A DNA stretch of 64,000 nucleotides, from positions 6,041,979-6,105,978 of the forward strand of contig NC_059388.1 in the NCBI RefSeq assembly GCF_019703515.2. The letters are read 5' to 3'. Source of the stretch: Myxocyprinus asiaticus (Eukaryota; Chordata; Actinopteri; Cypriniformes; Catostomidae). The notes beneath the pieces were generated by a model that was not told the DNA's origin, did not search any database, and saw nothing but the letters and a program-made list of their open reading frames with translations. Both the position numbers and the translations under genes were made by a program. Shown piece after piece: positions 1 to 11,305 of this stretch (positions are counted from its first letter, which is position 1; each line of letters begins with the position of its first letter).

Positions 1-465
1 TCTATTTTCGAAATCTTCCAATTTTTCCAAAATGTGTTCCAAGTCTGTTAATTCCCTTTCCAATGACTCCAGATAATCGATCCTCTTCTCAACTTCTGCC
101 ACTCTTGTGACCATCTCAGAGAATTTTGTTTCCATCGCCGTAATCGATCGCCGTATTACAGCGAGATCCTCCAAGTCAGCAACAACCTTCGTCGGCATCA
201 CCAACATGTTGGACAGTTGATGCTGGATTTCTTTTCCCGTCGCGCCTTCCAAATCGATTCCCCAGTCCTCAGGCCCATCAGAGGCCTCAGCTTGAGCACG
301 TAAGTGTCTTTTAATGTCTCCAGAGTCTGAGGATTTTGACTTCTTTGCCATGTTTACCTCAAAGAGCAAATATGTAACTGGGTGTATCAAATCTCACCAG
401 AATATAAAACAGTGTGCAGAGCTCGTGGCTCACACGTCTGCTTCTCGCATGGCGCCATGTGACCC
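1..465 (-). mobile_element. L1-like LINE, 5' end with start of ORF1 (runs off window edge)
   Basis: On the minus strand an ATG at 351-349 opens a frame beginning MAKKSKSSDSGDIKRHLR. This is nearly identical to the ORF1 start of the + strand L1 copy at 34,474. Bases 352-465 match the 5' UTR of that copy, including the segment around 'ATGCGAGAAGCAGACG'. ORF1 of fish L1 encodes an RNA-binding chaperone with a coiled coil; the Leu/Glu-rich stretch at bases 1-130 fits that coiled coil. The element continues beyond base 1, so its integrity cannot be judged. Family assignment is by similarity to the second copy and by knowledge of L1 ORF1 proteins. Confidence 0.75.
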
Positions 466-599
466 TGTCTTAATTTATTTTATTGTTGCATTTTTTTCTC
501 TGTTGTCTGTTAAAATAAATGAAGTACATTCATTTTGGGTCTGTGTTTGTGCACGCACAACTGTTTGAATAGCCTTTTAATTAATGTTCGGCAAATGAG

Positions 600-2100
600 G
601 ACATAAATTAGGTTAGACTACTGCATGTCTTCCTAACAAAATGGACGAACTACATCTCCTCACCTGTACAAACAAGGACTTTTCAATCTGTGCTGCCTTG
701 TGCTTCACAGAAACCTGGCTGAGTGAAGCCATTCCAGACAGCGCGTTACATCTTTTATTTTGGTGAGTGTTTATATCCCACCACAAGCGTGCGTGAATGT
801 AGCTCTGCAGCAGCTGGCTGACCTGGGCTTGGACTCAAGATGGCGCCGAGAAGCGCCTCTTCTTCCTGAGATGGCTGAGGAAGTTTGGAATGAACCGCCA
901 CATCCTCACACGGTTCTACACCAGCACTGTAGAGAGCATCCTGACTGGCTGCATCACTGCCTGGTACAGCAATAGCACCGCCCACACCTGCAAAGCCCTG
1001 CAAAGGGTGGTGCGAACTGCCAGACACATCATCGGAGGTGAGCTTCCCTCCCTCCAGGACATATATACCAGGAGGTGTGTGAAAAAAGCTTGGAGGATCA
1101 TCAGAGACTCCAGCCACCCAAGCCATGGACTGCTCTCACTGCTACCATCAGGCAGGCGGTATCGCAGCATCAGGACCCACACCAGCCGAATCCATGACAG
1201 CTTCTTCCCCCAAGCAATCAGACTTCTGAACTCTTGATCTCTCACGATCAATATACATCAGCACTGCACTTTATTAATCTTACTATCTCACACTAGACTG
1301 TCATAAATTATAAATTATATTCCCTCTTAACAACACAATGGCAACTGACTATCAACCGACAGCCTGAATGTCAATACAGTACAATACAACCTACTGTATA
1401 TTTTATATATACTTTATATACTATTGTTATTGTATAATGTGTATTCTATATTGTCTGTATGTGTATTCTATATTGTGTGTATTGTATATTGTACATTGTA
1501 TATTATTATTTGTATATTGTGTTGTGTGTAATTACTATGTGTATATTAGATATGTAAATTTTGTTGTGTAAATCTGATGTTTATTGTAAATTGGTATATG
1601 TCTCATCACTGTCATAACTGCTATGTTGCTCGGAACTGCACCCAAGACTTTCACCCATTATTGCACTTGTGTATATGGTTGTGTGACAATAAAAGTGATT
1701 TGATTTGATCAAATCACAGACACATAACAATACCCGGACTCAGTTATTATTATTCTTGGGGATTTTAACAAAGCAAACCTCACATGTGAACTGCCCATAT
1801 ACAAGCAGCACATTACATGCCCAACCAGAGACAGAAATATACTGGATCATTGCTACACAACAATAAAGGATGCATATCGCTCTGTCCCTAGAGCAGCTTT
1901 AAGACTCTCTGATCATTGTCTGGTTCATCTTCTTCCAACCTACAGGCAGTAACTAAAATCTACTAAGCCTGTAGTAAGGACTGTAAAGAGATGGACCAAT
2001 GAAGCAGAGGCTGCAGACACCAATCTGGATGAGCTCACAGATAATGTTACATCATATATCAGTTTCTGTGAGGATATGTGCATTCCTACTATCAAAAAAA
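600..2100 (+). pseudogene. AP endonuclease domain remnant of the outer LINE
   Basis: The segment 640-745 encodes MDELHLLTCTNKDFSICAAL followed by a CFTETWLSEAIPDSAL-type motif, the N-terminal part of an exonuclease-endonuclease-phosphatase domain. A frame at 1,740-2,090 encodes IIILGDFNKANL (the GDFN motif), then ILDHCYTT and RLSDHCLVHLLP (the SDH motif). These nick target DNA in target-primed reverse transcription. The two halves are separated by an inserted LINE 3' fragment, and the middle of the domain (between the ETWL and GDFN motifs) is mostly deleted. The remnant cannot encode a working enzyme. Confidence 0.7.
838..1709 (+). mobile_element. 3' fragment of a jockey/Rex-like LINE (C-terminal polymerase region plus 3' UTR)
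   Basis: The + frame at 845-1,237 encodes the C-terminal tail of a fish LINE polymerase (RLFFLRWLRKFGMNRHIL, then a Cys/His-containing stretch, then a stop after SFFPQAIRLLNS). An AT-rich 3' UTR follows and ends in 'AATAAAAGTGATTTGATTTGAT'-like sequence at about 1,690-1,709. It interrupts the endonuclease region of the outer LINE and is truncated at its 5' side, as expected for incomplete target-primed insertion. The 3' UTR resembles the tail of the opposite-strand LINE that ends at 2,103, so both belong to one family. Confidence 0.7.
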
Positions 2101-2190
2101 TCAAAATCAAATCACTTTGATAGTCAGTTGTTAAGAGAGACATAATATAATAATAATAATATAATTTATGACAGTCCAGTGTGAGATATA

Positions 2191-3700
2191 AGAGTCCTGA
2201 TGAGCCTTCTTCACAACGACTTCAGTGTGGACGGACCATGTGAGTTCCTCAGTGATGTGGACGCCCAGGAACTTGAAGCTGCTGACTCTCTCCACTGGTG
2301 CTCCATCGATGGTCATGGGACTGTGTTCTCTGTCTTTTCTTCTGAAGTCCACCACAAGCTCCTTTGTCTTACTGACGTTGAGGGAGAGGTTGTGCTCCTG
2401 ACACCAGTGTGTCAGAGTGTGCACCTCCTCTCTGTAGGCTGTTTCATCATTGTCAGTGATCAGACCTACCACCGTCGTGTCATCAGCAAACTTAATGATG
2501 GCATTGGAGTTATGTGTTGCCACACAGTCATGTGTGTACAGGGAATACAGGAGTGGGCTGAGAACACAGCCCTGTGGGGCTCCAGTGTTGAGGATCAGTG
2601 ATGAGGAGATGTTGCTGCCTATTCTAACCACCTGGCGTCTGCTTGACAGGAAGTCCAGGATCCAGCTGCACAGCGAGCTGTTTAAGCCCAGAGCCCGGAG
2701 TTTCTCATCTAGCTTGGAGGGCACTATGGTGTTGAATGCTGAGCTGTAGTCTACAAACAACATTCTCACATAAGTGTTCTTTTTTTCCAGGTGGGAGAGA
2801 GCAGTGTGTATTGTAGATGCAATGGCATCATCAGTGGAGCGGTTGTTGCGGTAAGCAAACTGCAGCGGGTCAAGATTGAGTGGCAAGACAGAGCAGATGT
2901 AATCTCTGATTAGTCTCTCAAAACATTTGCTGATGATGGGGGTCAGAGCAACAGGACGCCAGTCATTTAAACAAGTTATTTTTGATTGTTTTGGAACAGG
3001 CACAATGGTGGATGTTTTAAAGCATGTGGGGACTACAGACAAAGAGAGGGAAAGGTTGAAAATGTCCGTAAAAACACCAGCCAGATGGTTCGCGCACGCT
3101 CTGATGACACGGCCCGGAATGCCGTCTGGGCCTGCGGCTTTGCGGATATTCACCCGTCGGAAGGATCGGGTTACATCCGCTACAGAGACGGAGAGTGAAC
3201 TAACCTCTGTAGCTTCAGCCGCGAGAGCTCTCTCCACGAGGGCGGTGTTATTTCCCTCGAAACGAGCATAAAAAGTATTTAGCTCATCCGGTAGAGAGGC
3301 AGCGGTGTTCATGGCGGAGTTTTTATTCCCTTTAAAGTCCGTGATGATATTAATTCCCTGCCACATGCTTCTAGAGTTGGTGGTGTTAAACTGTCCTTCA
3401 ATCTTGCTCCTGTACTGGCGTTTTGCTGTTTTGATAGTTTTTCGGAGGGCATAACTGGCTTGTTTATGCTCCTCCGCGTTCCCGGAATTAAAAGTGGAGG
3501 TCCGCACATTAAGTGCCGCGCGAACATCGCTATTGATCCACGGCTTCTGATTCGGATAGATTTGTACAGTTCTGGTCGGAATCACTTCCTCTACGCACGT
3601 TCTGATGAAACACATTACGCTATCAGCGTAAAGCTCGATGTCGCCATCAGAGGTGGACCGGAACATCTCCCAGTCCGTGTGATCAAAACACGGGGATCTT
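2191..3700 (-). pseudogene. Reverse transcriptase of minus-strand LINE
   Basis: About 500 codons are open on the minus strand. Visible RT blocks are [57 protein letters not shown] (motif A), GAPQGCVLSPLLYSLY (motif B) and FADDTTVVGL (motif C with the catalytic Asp pair). The order and spacing match jockey/CR1/L2-group LINEs common in fish. The frame ends abnormally: after KKAHQ it runs into 3' UTR sequence because of an internal deletion, so the C-terminal part is lost. It also lacks an in-frame endonuclease. A long open frame in an insertion of this kind points to relatively recent activity. Confidence 0.85.
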
Positions 3701-4644
3701 GTAGCATAGAATCTGATTGGTCCGACCAGCACTGGATCGTTCTGAGGGTGGGTGCTTCCTGTTTCAATTTCTGCCTGTAAGCGGGCAGAAGCAGAATGGA
3801 AGAGTGGTCCGATTTGCCAAATGGTGGGTGGGGGAGGGATTTGTAGCCATCCCGGAATGGAGAGTAGCAATGATCCAAAACCCGGTCCCCTCGTGTGTTG
3901 AAACTAATGTGCTGGTGATATTTTGGTGCGACTGATTTTAAACTGGCTTTATTAAAGTCCCCGGTCACAATGAACGCGGCCTCAGGGTGCTCGGTTTCTT
4001 GCTCACTTATACTCCCATACAGTTCCTTGAGTGCCCGGTCTGTGTCGGTTTGTGGCGGGATGTACACAGCAGTGATAATGACCGCTGTGAATTCCCTCGG
4101 TAGCCAGAATGCTCGACACAGAAGCATAAGAAATTCCAGATCAGGAGAACAGAAAGACTTGATGGAATGTACGTTCCTCTGATCACACCATTTGTTTGGA
4201 TTTGTTGATCATAAAACATACACCACCTTCTCTAGTTTTACCTGAGAGATCTTTCGCTCTGTCCGCTCGGTGCATGGAGAACCCCGCGGGTTCAATGGCT
4301 GAGTCTGGAATCTCCACAGACATCCAAGTTTCTGTTAGGCAGATAATGCAGCAGTCCCTCGTCTCTCTTTGGAAAGAGATCCGCGCTTTCAGCTCGCAGA
4401 GCTTGTTATCCAGAGACTGAACATTTGCCAGTAGAATAGTGGGTAGCGGGGGTCGATTTGAGCGGCGGCTCTGTTTCCCCTTTTCCTCCTGCGTTTCCAC
4501 GGCCGTGCTGCCCAGACAAAGGGCTCCGCTTGCGTGTTTGTAAACAGCGGGTCGGCATTGAGGAATGTGAAGTCCGGTTTTCGGTGTGAGATCGCTGAAC
4601 CAATGTCCAAAAGTGTTTGTCGTAGACAATAAGGCAGACAACAT
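3700..4644 (-). pseudogene. Endonuclease region of minus-strand LINE
   Basis: Minus-strand frames encode an AP-type endonuclease: NVQSLDNKLCELKARI and ICLTETWMSVEIPDSAIEP (4,300-4,440), then FIVTGDFNKASLKSVAPKY and GKSDHSSILLLPAY (3,780-3,990). The GDFN and SDH motifs are the catalytic landmarks of the family. The domain is split over two frames, with a frameshift between about 4,127 and 4,183 and another near 3,700 before the polymerase. The copy is therefore inactive although most of the domain is present. In intact elements it is the first domain of a single long ORF2. Confidence 0.75.
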
Positions 4645-4741
4645 CCAAGAGAAAAAAACATAAGAATTGTAAACAAAACAAACAAAACATTGCTATGTTG
4701 TGTCGGAGCTCGCAACGCAGCAGCCATACTCGGCGCCATTT

Positions 4742-5772
4742 AACATTCAACAACAACATACCGTGGTTTACAGCAGAACTCAGGCAGCTTCATCAGACCA
4801 GAGAGGATGCTTACTGAGATGGGGATAAAGTTTTGTACAATCAAGCCAGGAGCACACTGAATAAGGAAATCAGAGTGGCTAAAAGAAGATGAAAAACAAG
4901 TTTTCAGCTAATGACCCAGCATCAGTGTGGAGTGGCATGAAACAACTTACGAATTACAGGAATCCTGCCCCCAACACTGTAGGGGACCAACATCTGGCTG
5001 ACAACTTGAATGTGTTCTACTGCAGATTTGAAAGGTCCAATCTCACACCCCACACCCACTTTGACCTTCACTTCACACAAACACCAACACCTCCTGCAAC
5101 CCCCCTCCTCCCCCCTCCTGCTACTCAACCTGCACTTAAGATCTTCCGAAAACAAAAGACGAGGAAAGCACAGGGCCCAGATGGCATTTCACTCACTTGT
5201 CTTAGATCCTGTGCTAACCAGCTGGCCCCCAACTTCACACTGATCTTCAACAGATCACTGGAGCAGTGTGAAGTCCCATGCTGCTTCAAATGCTCAATCA
5301 TCATTCCTGTCCCAAAGAAACCCAAAATCACAAAACTTAATGACTACAGACCCATCGCTCTGACGTCTGTTGTCATGAAATCATTTGAGAGACTGGTGTT
5401 GGCCCACCTGAAGGACATCACTGGACCCTTTCTAGATCCCCTTCTATTTGCTTATCAAGCAAACAGATCTGTGGAGGATGCAGTCAACATGGGATTGCAT
5501 CATATCCTGCAACATCTGGACAGACCAGGGACATATGCAAGGATCCTTTTTGTGGACTTCAGTTCAGCTTTCAACACCATAATCCCAGCTATTCTCAACA
5601 CTACATTACACCAAATCTGTTCCCACGTCTATCTGTCAGTAGATTACCAGCTTTCTGACGGACAGGCAGCAGCTAGTGAGACAATGGAAATTCCCTTCCA
5701 GCAACTGTACAATCAGCACAGGTGCTCCCCAGGGATGTGTGTTCTCCCCATTACTCTTCTCCCTGTATACAA
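4742..5772 (+). pseudogene. Reverse transcriptase remnant of the outer LINE
   Basis: The + frame from 4,889 encodes KNKFSANDPASVWSGMKQL, RKAQGPDGISLTCLRSCANQ, VPVPKKPKITKLNDYRPIAL and LFVDFSSAFNTIIPAIL (RT motif A). After that the frame degenerates: a GQAAASETM-like stretch is followed by a corrupted SPLLF block, and the FADD motif is never reached because a Tc1 element begins at 5,773. The block 4,742-4,888 upstream is the linker (IPWFTAELRQL) with stops. The order matches the opposite-strand LINE at 2,103-4,741, but the sequences differ, so these are two families or subfamilies. Confidence 0.75.
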
Positions 5773-6922
5773 AAGACATGCCTCTAGGTCATGCAAAGTC
5801 TTTGGTCGTCTTGCATAAAACGCACTTTTGAGATCTCCCCAGAGTGGCTCGATGATATTAAGGTCAGGAGACAGTGATGGCCACTCCAGAACCTTCACCT
5901 TTTTCTGCTGTAACCACTGGAGGGTCAACTTGGCCTTGTGCTTAGGGTCATTGTCGTGCTGGAAAATCCAAGAGTGTCCCATGTGCAGCTTTCGTGCAGA
6001 AGAATGGAAATTGTCTGCCAGTATTTTCTGATAACATGCTGCATTCATCTTGCCATCAATTTTCACAAGATTCCCCATGCCTTTAGAGCTCACACACCCC
6101 CAAAACATCAGTGAGCCACCACCATGCTTCACAGTGGGGATGGTTTTCTTTTCACTATAGGCCTTGTTGACCCCTCTCCAAACATAGCGCTTATGGCTGT
6201 GAGGCATGTCAAGGTGATGTCGGGCATATTGTAACCAGGCTTTTTTGTGGATTGGCGCAGTAAAGGCTTCTTTCTGGCAACTCGACCATGTAGCTCATTT
6301 TTGTTCAAGTACTGTCATATTGTGCTCCTTGAAACAACCACACCGTCTTTTTCCAGAGCAGTCTGTATTTCTCCTGAGGTTACCTGTGGGTTTTTCTTTG
6401 TATCCCAAACAATTCTTCTTGCAGTTGTGGCTGAAATCTTTCTTGGTCTACCTGACCATGGCTTGGTATCAATAGATCCCTGAATTTTCCACTTCTTAAT
6501 AAGTGATTGAACAGTACTGACTGGCATTTTCAAGGCTTTGGATATCTTTTTATATCCTTTTCAACAAACTCATTGACTATTTATACACAGACACTAATTG
6601 CAATTTAAAAAGCCACAGGTGTGGGAAATTAACCTTTAATTGCCATTTAAACCTGTGTGTGTCACCTTGTATGTCTGTATCAAAGCCAAATACTCAAGGG
6701 TATGTCAACTTTTGATCAGGGCCATTTGGGTGATTTCTGTTATCATTATGATTTAAAAAGGAGCCAAACAACTATGTGATAATAAATGGCTTCATATGAT
6801 CACTATCCTTAAATAAAAGACAGTTTTTTTTTTGTTTGTTGTTTTGCATGATCAGTCATATTTTCAAAATCAATGCCAAAATTTCACAATTTCTGCCAGG
6901 GTATGCAAACTTTTGAGCACAA

Positions 6923-6925
<3 letters not shown>
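5773..6925 (-). mobile_element. Tc1-like transposon, truncated at its 3' side
   Basis: The right end is a Tc1-type terminal repeat ('ACAGTTGTGCTCAAAAG' on the minus strand) ending at 6,925 next to a TA. Minus-strand frames encode transposase: a helix-turn-helix and linker with MKMPVSTVQSLIKKWKIQG (6,470-6,533) and GRPRKISATTARRIV, then VKHGGGSLMFWGCVSSKGMG, FQHDNDPKHKAKL (second catalytic Asp) and SPDLNIIEPLWGDLK (catalytic Glu). The N-terminus and the left terminal repeat are missing, and stops separate the blocks, so it is dead. It is a different Tc1 family from the copies at 18,011 and 39,346. Confidence 0.85.
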
Positions 6926-7002
<77 letters not shown>

Positions 7003-7096
7003 TTTGTCTTATTGTGTATTCTATATATACTTTATTTTCTATCCAATTTTTATTCTTATTCTATTTCTATTTATTTATTTTTATTTTTATTTATTT

Positions 7097-7153
<57 letters not shown>

Positions 7154-7165
7154 TAGATAGATAGA

Positions 7166-7170
<5 letters not shown>
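6926..7170. repeat. AT microsatellite blocks
   Basis: Perfect (AT)n runs at about 6,926-6,996 and 7,101-7,150 flank a T-rich spacer and are followed by (GATA)n at 7,151-7,168 and (TTA)n at 7,169-7,194. The first run begins exactly at the TA that borders the Tc1 end, so slippage from the target TA is a plausible origin. Confidence 0.95.
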
Positions 7171-7196
<26 letters not shown>

Positions 7197-7322
7197 TCTC
7201 ATTATTATCTCTGTCTTTTTGCTGTATTGTATTGTTGTGCAATGGAAGCTCCTCTCACCAAGACAAATTCCTTGTATGTGTAAACATACCTAGCAATAAA
7301 GTGATTCTGATTCTGATTCTGA
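7171..7322 (+). mobile_element. 3' tail of the outer LINE
   Basis: The sequence contains 'GCAATAAAGTGATTCTGATTCTG', a typical fish LINE 3' end with short tandem repeats (TGATTC, three copies). It lies in the right orientation to be the end of the outer element that begins near 600. Confidence 0.6.
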
Positions 7323-8330
7323 TGTCCGCCCATAGAATAATCATTAAAAGCAAAAATTACCAACTGGTAACCAACAAACAACTATTGATCCTCGATGGTG
7401 CTACAACGTGGTCATGATGGACTGGCACCATTCCAAAGTTACCTTGTAGCAACAAATCCAGGAATTTCACTTTTCAGGTTGTCACAATGTAATCAGTTAC
7501 CTTGCCATGACGAAAGTTTGGTCATCAAATTACGGTGCAGTTACGTAATGGACAAGTAATTTAGCTAGCTGGGATGCAGGGGCAGGATTTAATCTGAGGG
7601 TACACACAGAAACACCAAAGTGTTCAATTCTGGTGACTTTGAGATAAGCATTTGTTTTATTTTCTTGAGTATGAGTAGCATTCATGTAACTACTGGCTAA
7701 AGCATTTCTTCCAGTAACCGTTCAGACAGATGCATTTTCGTGCTAAAAAAGCAAAACTTTTCAACTTGACAGCGTCTAAAATTGTAGCGCTCTCGTGAGA
7801 GATGCTAAAAACAGTGAAATGTGACGCAGTTGTCAAAAGACATCCATCTAGCGAATGTTTACATGGAAAACGATTGAAAAACAGCGCGAGTGGACAAAAC
7901 CCTTGTTCACATGCCACAGCACTAGCTGAAGTTTCTCAAGTTTACCTCTCAAAAAGACAGCCTTTTGTTTCAGTTGACTGTAGGTAAATTTACACTGTAT
8001 CCAGTGCTGTATTCGTAAATATCCCGATACTGTTTTACTGTGTGAGAAACCGCTCCAAACGTTTCAGTGAGAGAGCGCTCTGAACGAATTGGACTGAATC
8101 AGGAATCATTTCAGACCGTTTTGCAAGCCTGTTTGGCCAATTCACTGAAAAGAACCGACTCAAAATAATTATTCATTCGCAAATTGGGCATTGCTAGTTC
8201 TTTTAAACAGCCAACAGAAATACGGGACATATTTCATGATTGGTAAAATATTCTGAGATTAAATATTTCTCAGGTACGACTGTACAGCTGCAGGCGCCAC
8301 TGCTGGGATGCTATGTATTTACACATATGT
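7323..8330. other. Unassigned intergenic DNA
   Basis: I see no gene here. Open frames are short and lack recognisable domains. No terminal repeats were found. Confidence 0.6.
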
Positions 8331-8335
8331 GTGCA

Positions 8336-8401
<66 letters not shown>
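8325..8401. repeat. Compound GT/GA microsatellite
   Basis: A (GT)n run at about 8,325-8,354 passes directly into (GA)n at 8,355-8,402. Confidence 0.95.
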
Positions 8402-8404
<3 letters not shown>

Positions 8405-10633
8405 AAAGGATTTCTGTGCCCTGCATTAACTTATGTCCAGTTAAGGCTTGCAGCTGTGTTTCTGATTTCTTCGGGACAGTCAATATATTTATAATAATAT
8501 AAGTAAAACATATGTCTGTATGTTTTTTTTATTTTTATAAATCTGTCCTTTATTTGTTGTGGTACTGAAATACATACTTTTGACTAAATTTGCTGTGTCT
8601 TTACAGTGCCGGGTATAAACCATATAGGCGATTCACAAACTTTCTCTTGTGTGTCAGGGCTGAGAAATATTTATTAAGTCAAGTCAATTTTATTTGTTTA
8701 GTGCTTTTCACAATGCATTGTGCTTTACAGAAAAGTATGATGTAACAGTTGGAGCTTTAATTTCAAAAATCTTAGTCATCTTTATGCTGTTCCGATGAAT
8801 AGCGTCTTTCTTCATTTTAATGAAAAAGTTACTTGTCTTTATGCCCCAAAAACAAATCATTTTTTGAAATGCCTGTGGAGAAAATTAATGGGGAATATCT
8901 CGTGCTTTTCCATGGGTGCTCATGCTTTTCCTTGGATGCTCGGTCATCCCCGTGGGTATTTGAGCAGGGATGTCCGGAGCGCTCGTTGCCGTGGTTCACT
9001 CATTCAGACCTCTTGAGCTTAGATGATAAAAATGTCCCACCAGGACATAATTTATGAGCAAATTAGCCGTAAAAACAGTCCCATGGTGTGTTAATAAAGA
9101 AGCCGTGGCTGCAGTACTTTATATAACTTTAATAATACTACCTATAAATTGCTATATCAGCCGCTATCAAACATGGACTAGTTGGAGGATACAATTGAAG
9201 CATATGAAGTTAAATGAAGGTAAGAAAAACACAAAAGTGTTACTACGTGTCTTCACACGTAGACAACACGTTGGAAAGACGATCGGTTACTCGCACCTCC
9301 GACCAGACGCCATAGGTAAATGTTAGCAATGCGTAAGCACGTTGAAACGTGTTGCATATGATTTTATTTAAAATATCTCTAATTTCGTTTTGGCTCATTG
9401 TTTGTATATCGCTGACATGAAAATGAACGAACATAATTTTGGATTTAAGATATTTTATAATATTAAGGATATTTTATTCTACAATTTACTTTTAGAGTTT
9501 TTAAAGCATGTGAAATTGTAAAACAATTGCAATCTTAATGAATTACAAAGTTTAGTCTGTCTGTGTGTACACTCTTCTACGTAAAGAAATCCGAATCAGC
9601 TGATTGTAGGCCTAAATGTAAAATTAGAATGCTTAGAAAGAATTGTTTTTAATAAACCTTATCACTTTGGCATTCATGAGGTTCATTTGTGAAAGATTAT
9701 GTCATTTAGTTATTGCATTAAGATTCATTCGGTGTCGATATTTCTCTTTAGTTCTTGAAATAAAAGATCATGCTTAGATTTATTCACTTTTTATTAGTTT
9801 GTAGTTATGTATTTGATATTATGTATTTATATGTTGTTATGTACTTTAAATATATATATAAAATGTATAAACATACTTATACTAAATTGAAATAATTATA
9901 ATGTAGTACCTCTGAGTGTCCAGAAGTTAATTTGTTAATTTGTAGAATAATACTGAAACAGAGAACTAACCTTGAAAAATGAGCCTTTGTTGGTGAAACA
10001 AGATACAAGAATATAAAAATAAATATGTAGAATAGAAAAGTTTAACATAAATGTAACCAATGATGGAAACATGTAGTAAACATAAATATACAACAGACAA
10101 TGGGGGAATGTATGAATATGTTTTACAGACAAAACTTCGGAGGCTCAGAAGAAAGAGATCCAGGAGAAGGAAAGGTTGTGAACTGTGAAAGACTGCACAT
10201 GACATCATCTGGAGATTCTCTAGATTTCCTGGAAAGAGGGGTAAAGATTTATGCTGTGCCAATACAATCAAATATCAATATATCATGATACTTTTTCTCA
10301 TGCTATTGTATCGATCCCAGTGTCAATATTTTTATTCAATTTTTTTGTGTATTTATATCATGTCCAACAGTTCTGTAAAGATGAAGCAGATTGTCTAAAT
10401 AAGAGTGGCATTCCTCATTTCTTTCATATATGAGCAAATATGGACATTATAACTGAAATATACCCAAATTAGTTGGAATTTAATCAAGAGCTTGTGAATT
10501 ATAACTGAATTTAATCATGATATTGTAATGCATCGTAATATATGTATGGTGATACGTATCGTATCGTGAGGTGACTGGCGAAAAATTGTAGACAATTTTT
10601 GAGGTAGGGTCTTCATGGACCTACGCACCGACA
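8402..10633. other. AT-rich intergenic DNA without a recognisable gene
   Basis: No supported gene. Bases 8,680-8,740 ('GTCAAGTCAATTTTATTTG') resemble a common fish dispersed repeat. Bases 10,300-10,565 contain 'GTATCGTGAGGTGACTGG'-type sequence that resembles a fish hAT-related repeat. Both are recognised only from general similarity. Confidence 0.4.
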
Positions 10634-10969
10634 TCAGTGGCAGATCATACAACTTGGAGACAGGCTGAGACAGGGGCCATGGAGGGTTTCGAGACAGGGA
10701 GCCGAAGACGCAGGTTTTGGCACGGGGTTCCCGCCATAATCCACTGTATAAATTTCCAGAGCCTTCTCCACATATTCGCCAAGCGTCCAGTGAGGATCAG
10801 CCGGAGGCATCAGTTCCCTCAGTGCACTATTCAGACCGGCCCAGAAAACCACCAGAGAGCGGTCTGGATAGTGCACTACATTTGCCAGCTCTAAAAACTC
10901 ACGGATGTGATCCTCAACTGGACGGTCCCCTTGTTGAAGGAGCAAAATTCTGACGGCCGCTAGATCCAT
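10634..10969 (-). pseudogene. Short gag-like frame of an LTR retroelement
   Basis: A minus-strand frame of 111 codons starts MDLAAVRILLLQQGDRPVED and continues with EFLELANVVHYPDRSLVVFW and WTLGEYVEKALEIY. This pattern of a helical region around 'LLLQQG.RPVE.(8-10)L.L' is seen in Gag-derived proteins of fish Ty3/Gypsy-type elements and their domesticated relatives. The start codon lies only 19 bases inside the LTR at 10,989. After about 85 codons the match fades (SSAPCLETLHGPCL), so the frame looks truncated. No protease, reverse transcriptase or integrase follows on the minus strand. It may be a non-autonomous element or a deletion remnant. Confidence 0.6.
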
Positions 10970-10988
10970 TTTTTGAGGTCAGTCTGTC

Positions 10989-11305
10989 TGTAACGAGTCA
11001 GGAGAGAATGGAGGCTCTAAATGCAGCTTCTTTAATAGAAACAAAAGATGAACCAAGTAACGAAAACAAAACACAGGGAACCCCGTACAGAATATGACAA
11101 TACAAGTGAAGACTGACAAGGGAAACAGGGAAAACAAGGGCTTAAATACACAGGGGCAAACAAGGGAATGAGGAACACCTGTGGAAACAATCAGGGGAAA
11201 ACCAATCATAAAATGAAACTACAAAAGGACTATAAACTAACAGGAAACAGGAACTAAACAAGAATTTCAACATAAGTCAATACAAAAAACAGGGAATATG
11301 TGACA
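10989..11305 (-). repeat. LTR of a Gypsy-like element (317 bp)
   Basis: On the minus strand the segment begins TGTCACATATTCC and ends CGTTACA (TG...CA). It contains a TATA-like 'TATTTAAG' and a polyadenylation signal 'TATTAAAG' before the end. It directly precedes the gag-like frame at 10,634-10,969, which fixes it as the 5' LTR. No second LTR was found. Confidence 0.65.

Larger units (their letters stand above)
2103..4741 (-). mobile_element. Jockey/Rex-like LINE on the minus strand, nearly complete at the 5' end
   Basis: The element starts at about 4,741 with a 5' UTR ('AAATGGCGCCGAGTATGG' on the minus strand). It carries endonuclease and reverse transcriptase frames and ends in a TGATTTGATTTTGA tail at 2,103. 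It sits between two halves of the outer + strand LINE, which resumes on either side. An internal deletion near 2,190 fuses the polymerase, just after VVVKKAHQ, to the 3' UTR and removes the C-terminal region that is present in the copy at 845-1,237. Confidence 0.75.
600..7322 (+). mobile_element. Outer jockey/Rex-like non-LTR retrotransposon, fragmented by three insertions
   Basis: Pieces of one + strand LINE can be followed in order: endonuclease start (about 600-830), endonuclease end (about 1,712-2,100), linker and reverse transcriptase (4,742-5,772), and a 3' tail ending in TGATTCTGATTCTGATG repeats (7,171-7,322). Between them lie a 3' fragment of a related LINE (838-1,709), an opposite-strand LINE (2,103-4,741) and a Tc1 element (5,773-6,925). 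The reading frame is broken by stops and frameshifts, and the C-terminal half of the polymerase is missing. The outer limits are approximate. Confidence 0.7.

Noticed and set aside
2131..3870. The longest open frame in the window as a host gene
   Set aside because: It contains RT motifs A, B and C (SSAFNT, PQGCVLSPLL, FADD) and is flanked by LINE endonuclease and 3' tail sequence, so it is a retrotransposon remnant.
6832..7160. Open frames made of Ile-Tyr repeats
   Set aside because: They are translations of (AT)n microsatellites.
8308..8502. Open frame with Arg-Glu repeats
   Set aside because: Translation of a GT/GA microsatellite; no domain or neighbour supports a gene.
8795..9330. Cluster of overlapping + strand open frames as exons of a gene
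   Set aside because: No recognisable protein pattern, no consistent splice phases, and several frames overlap without one being favoured.
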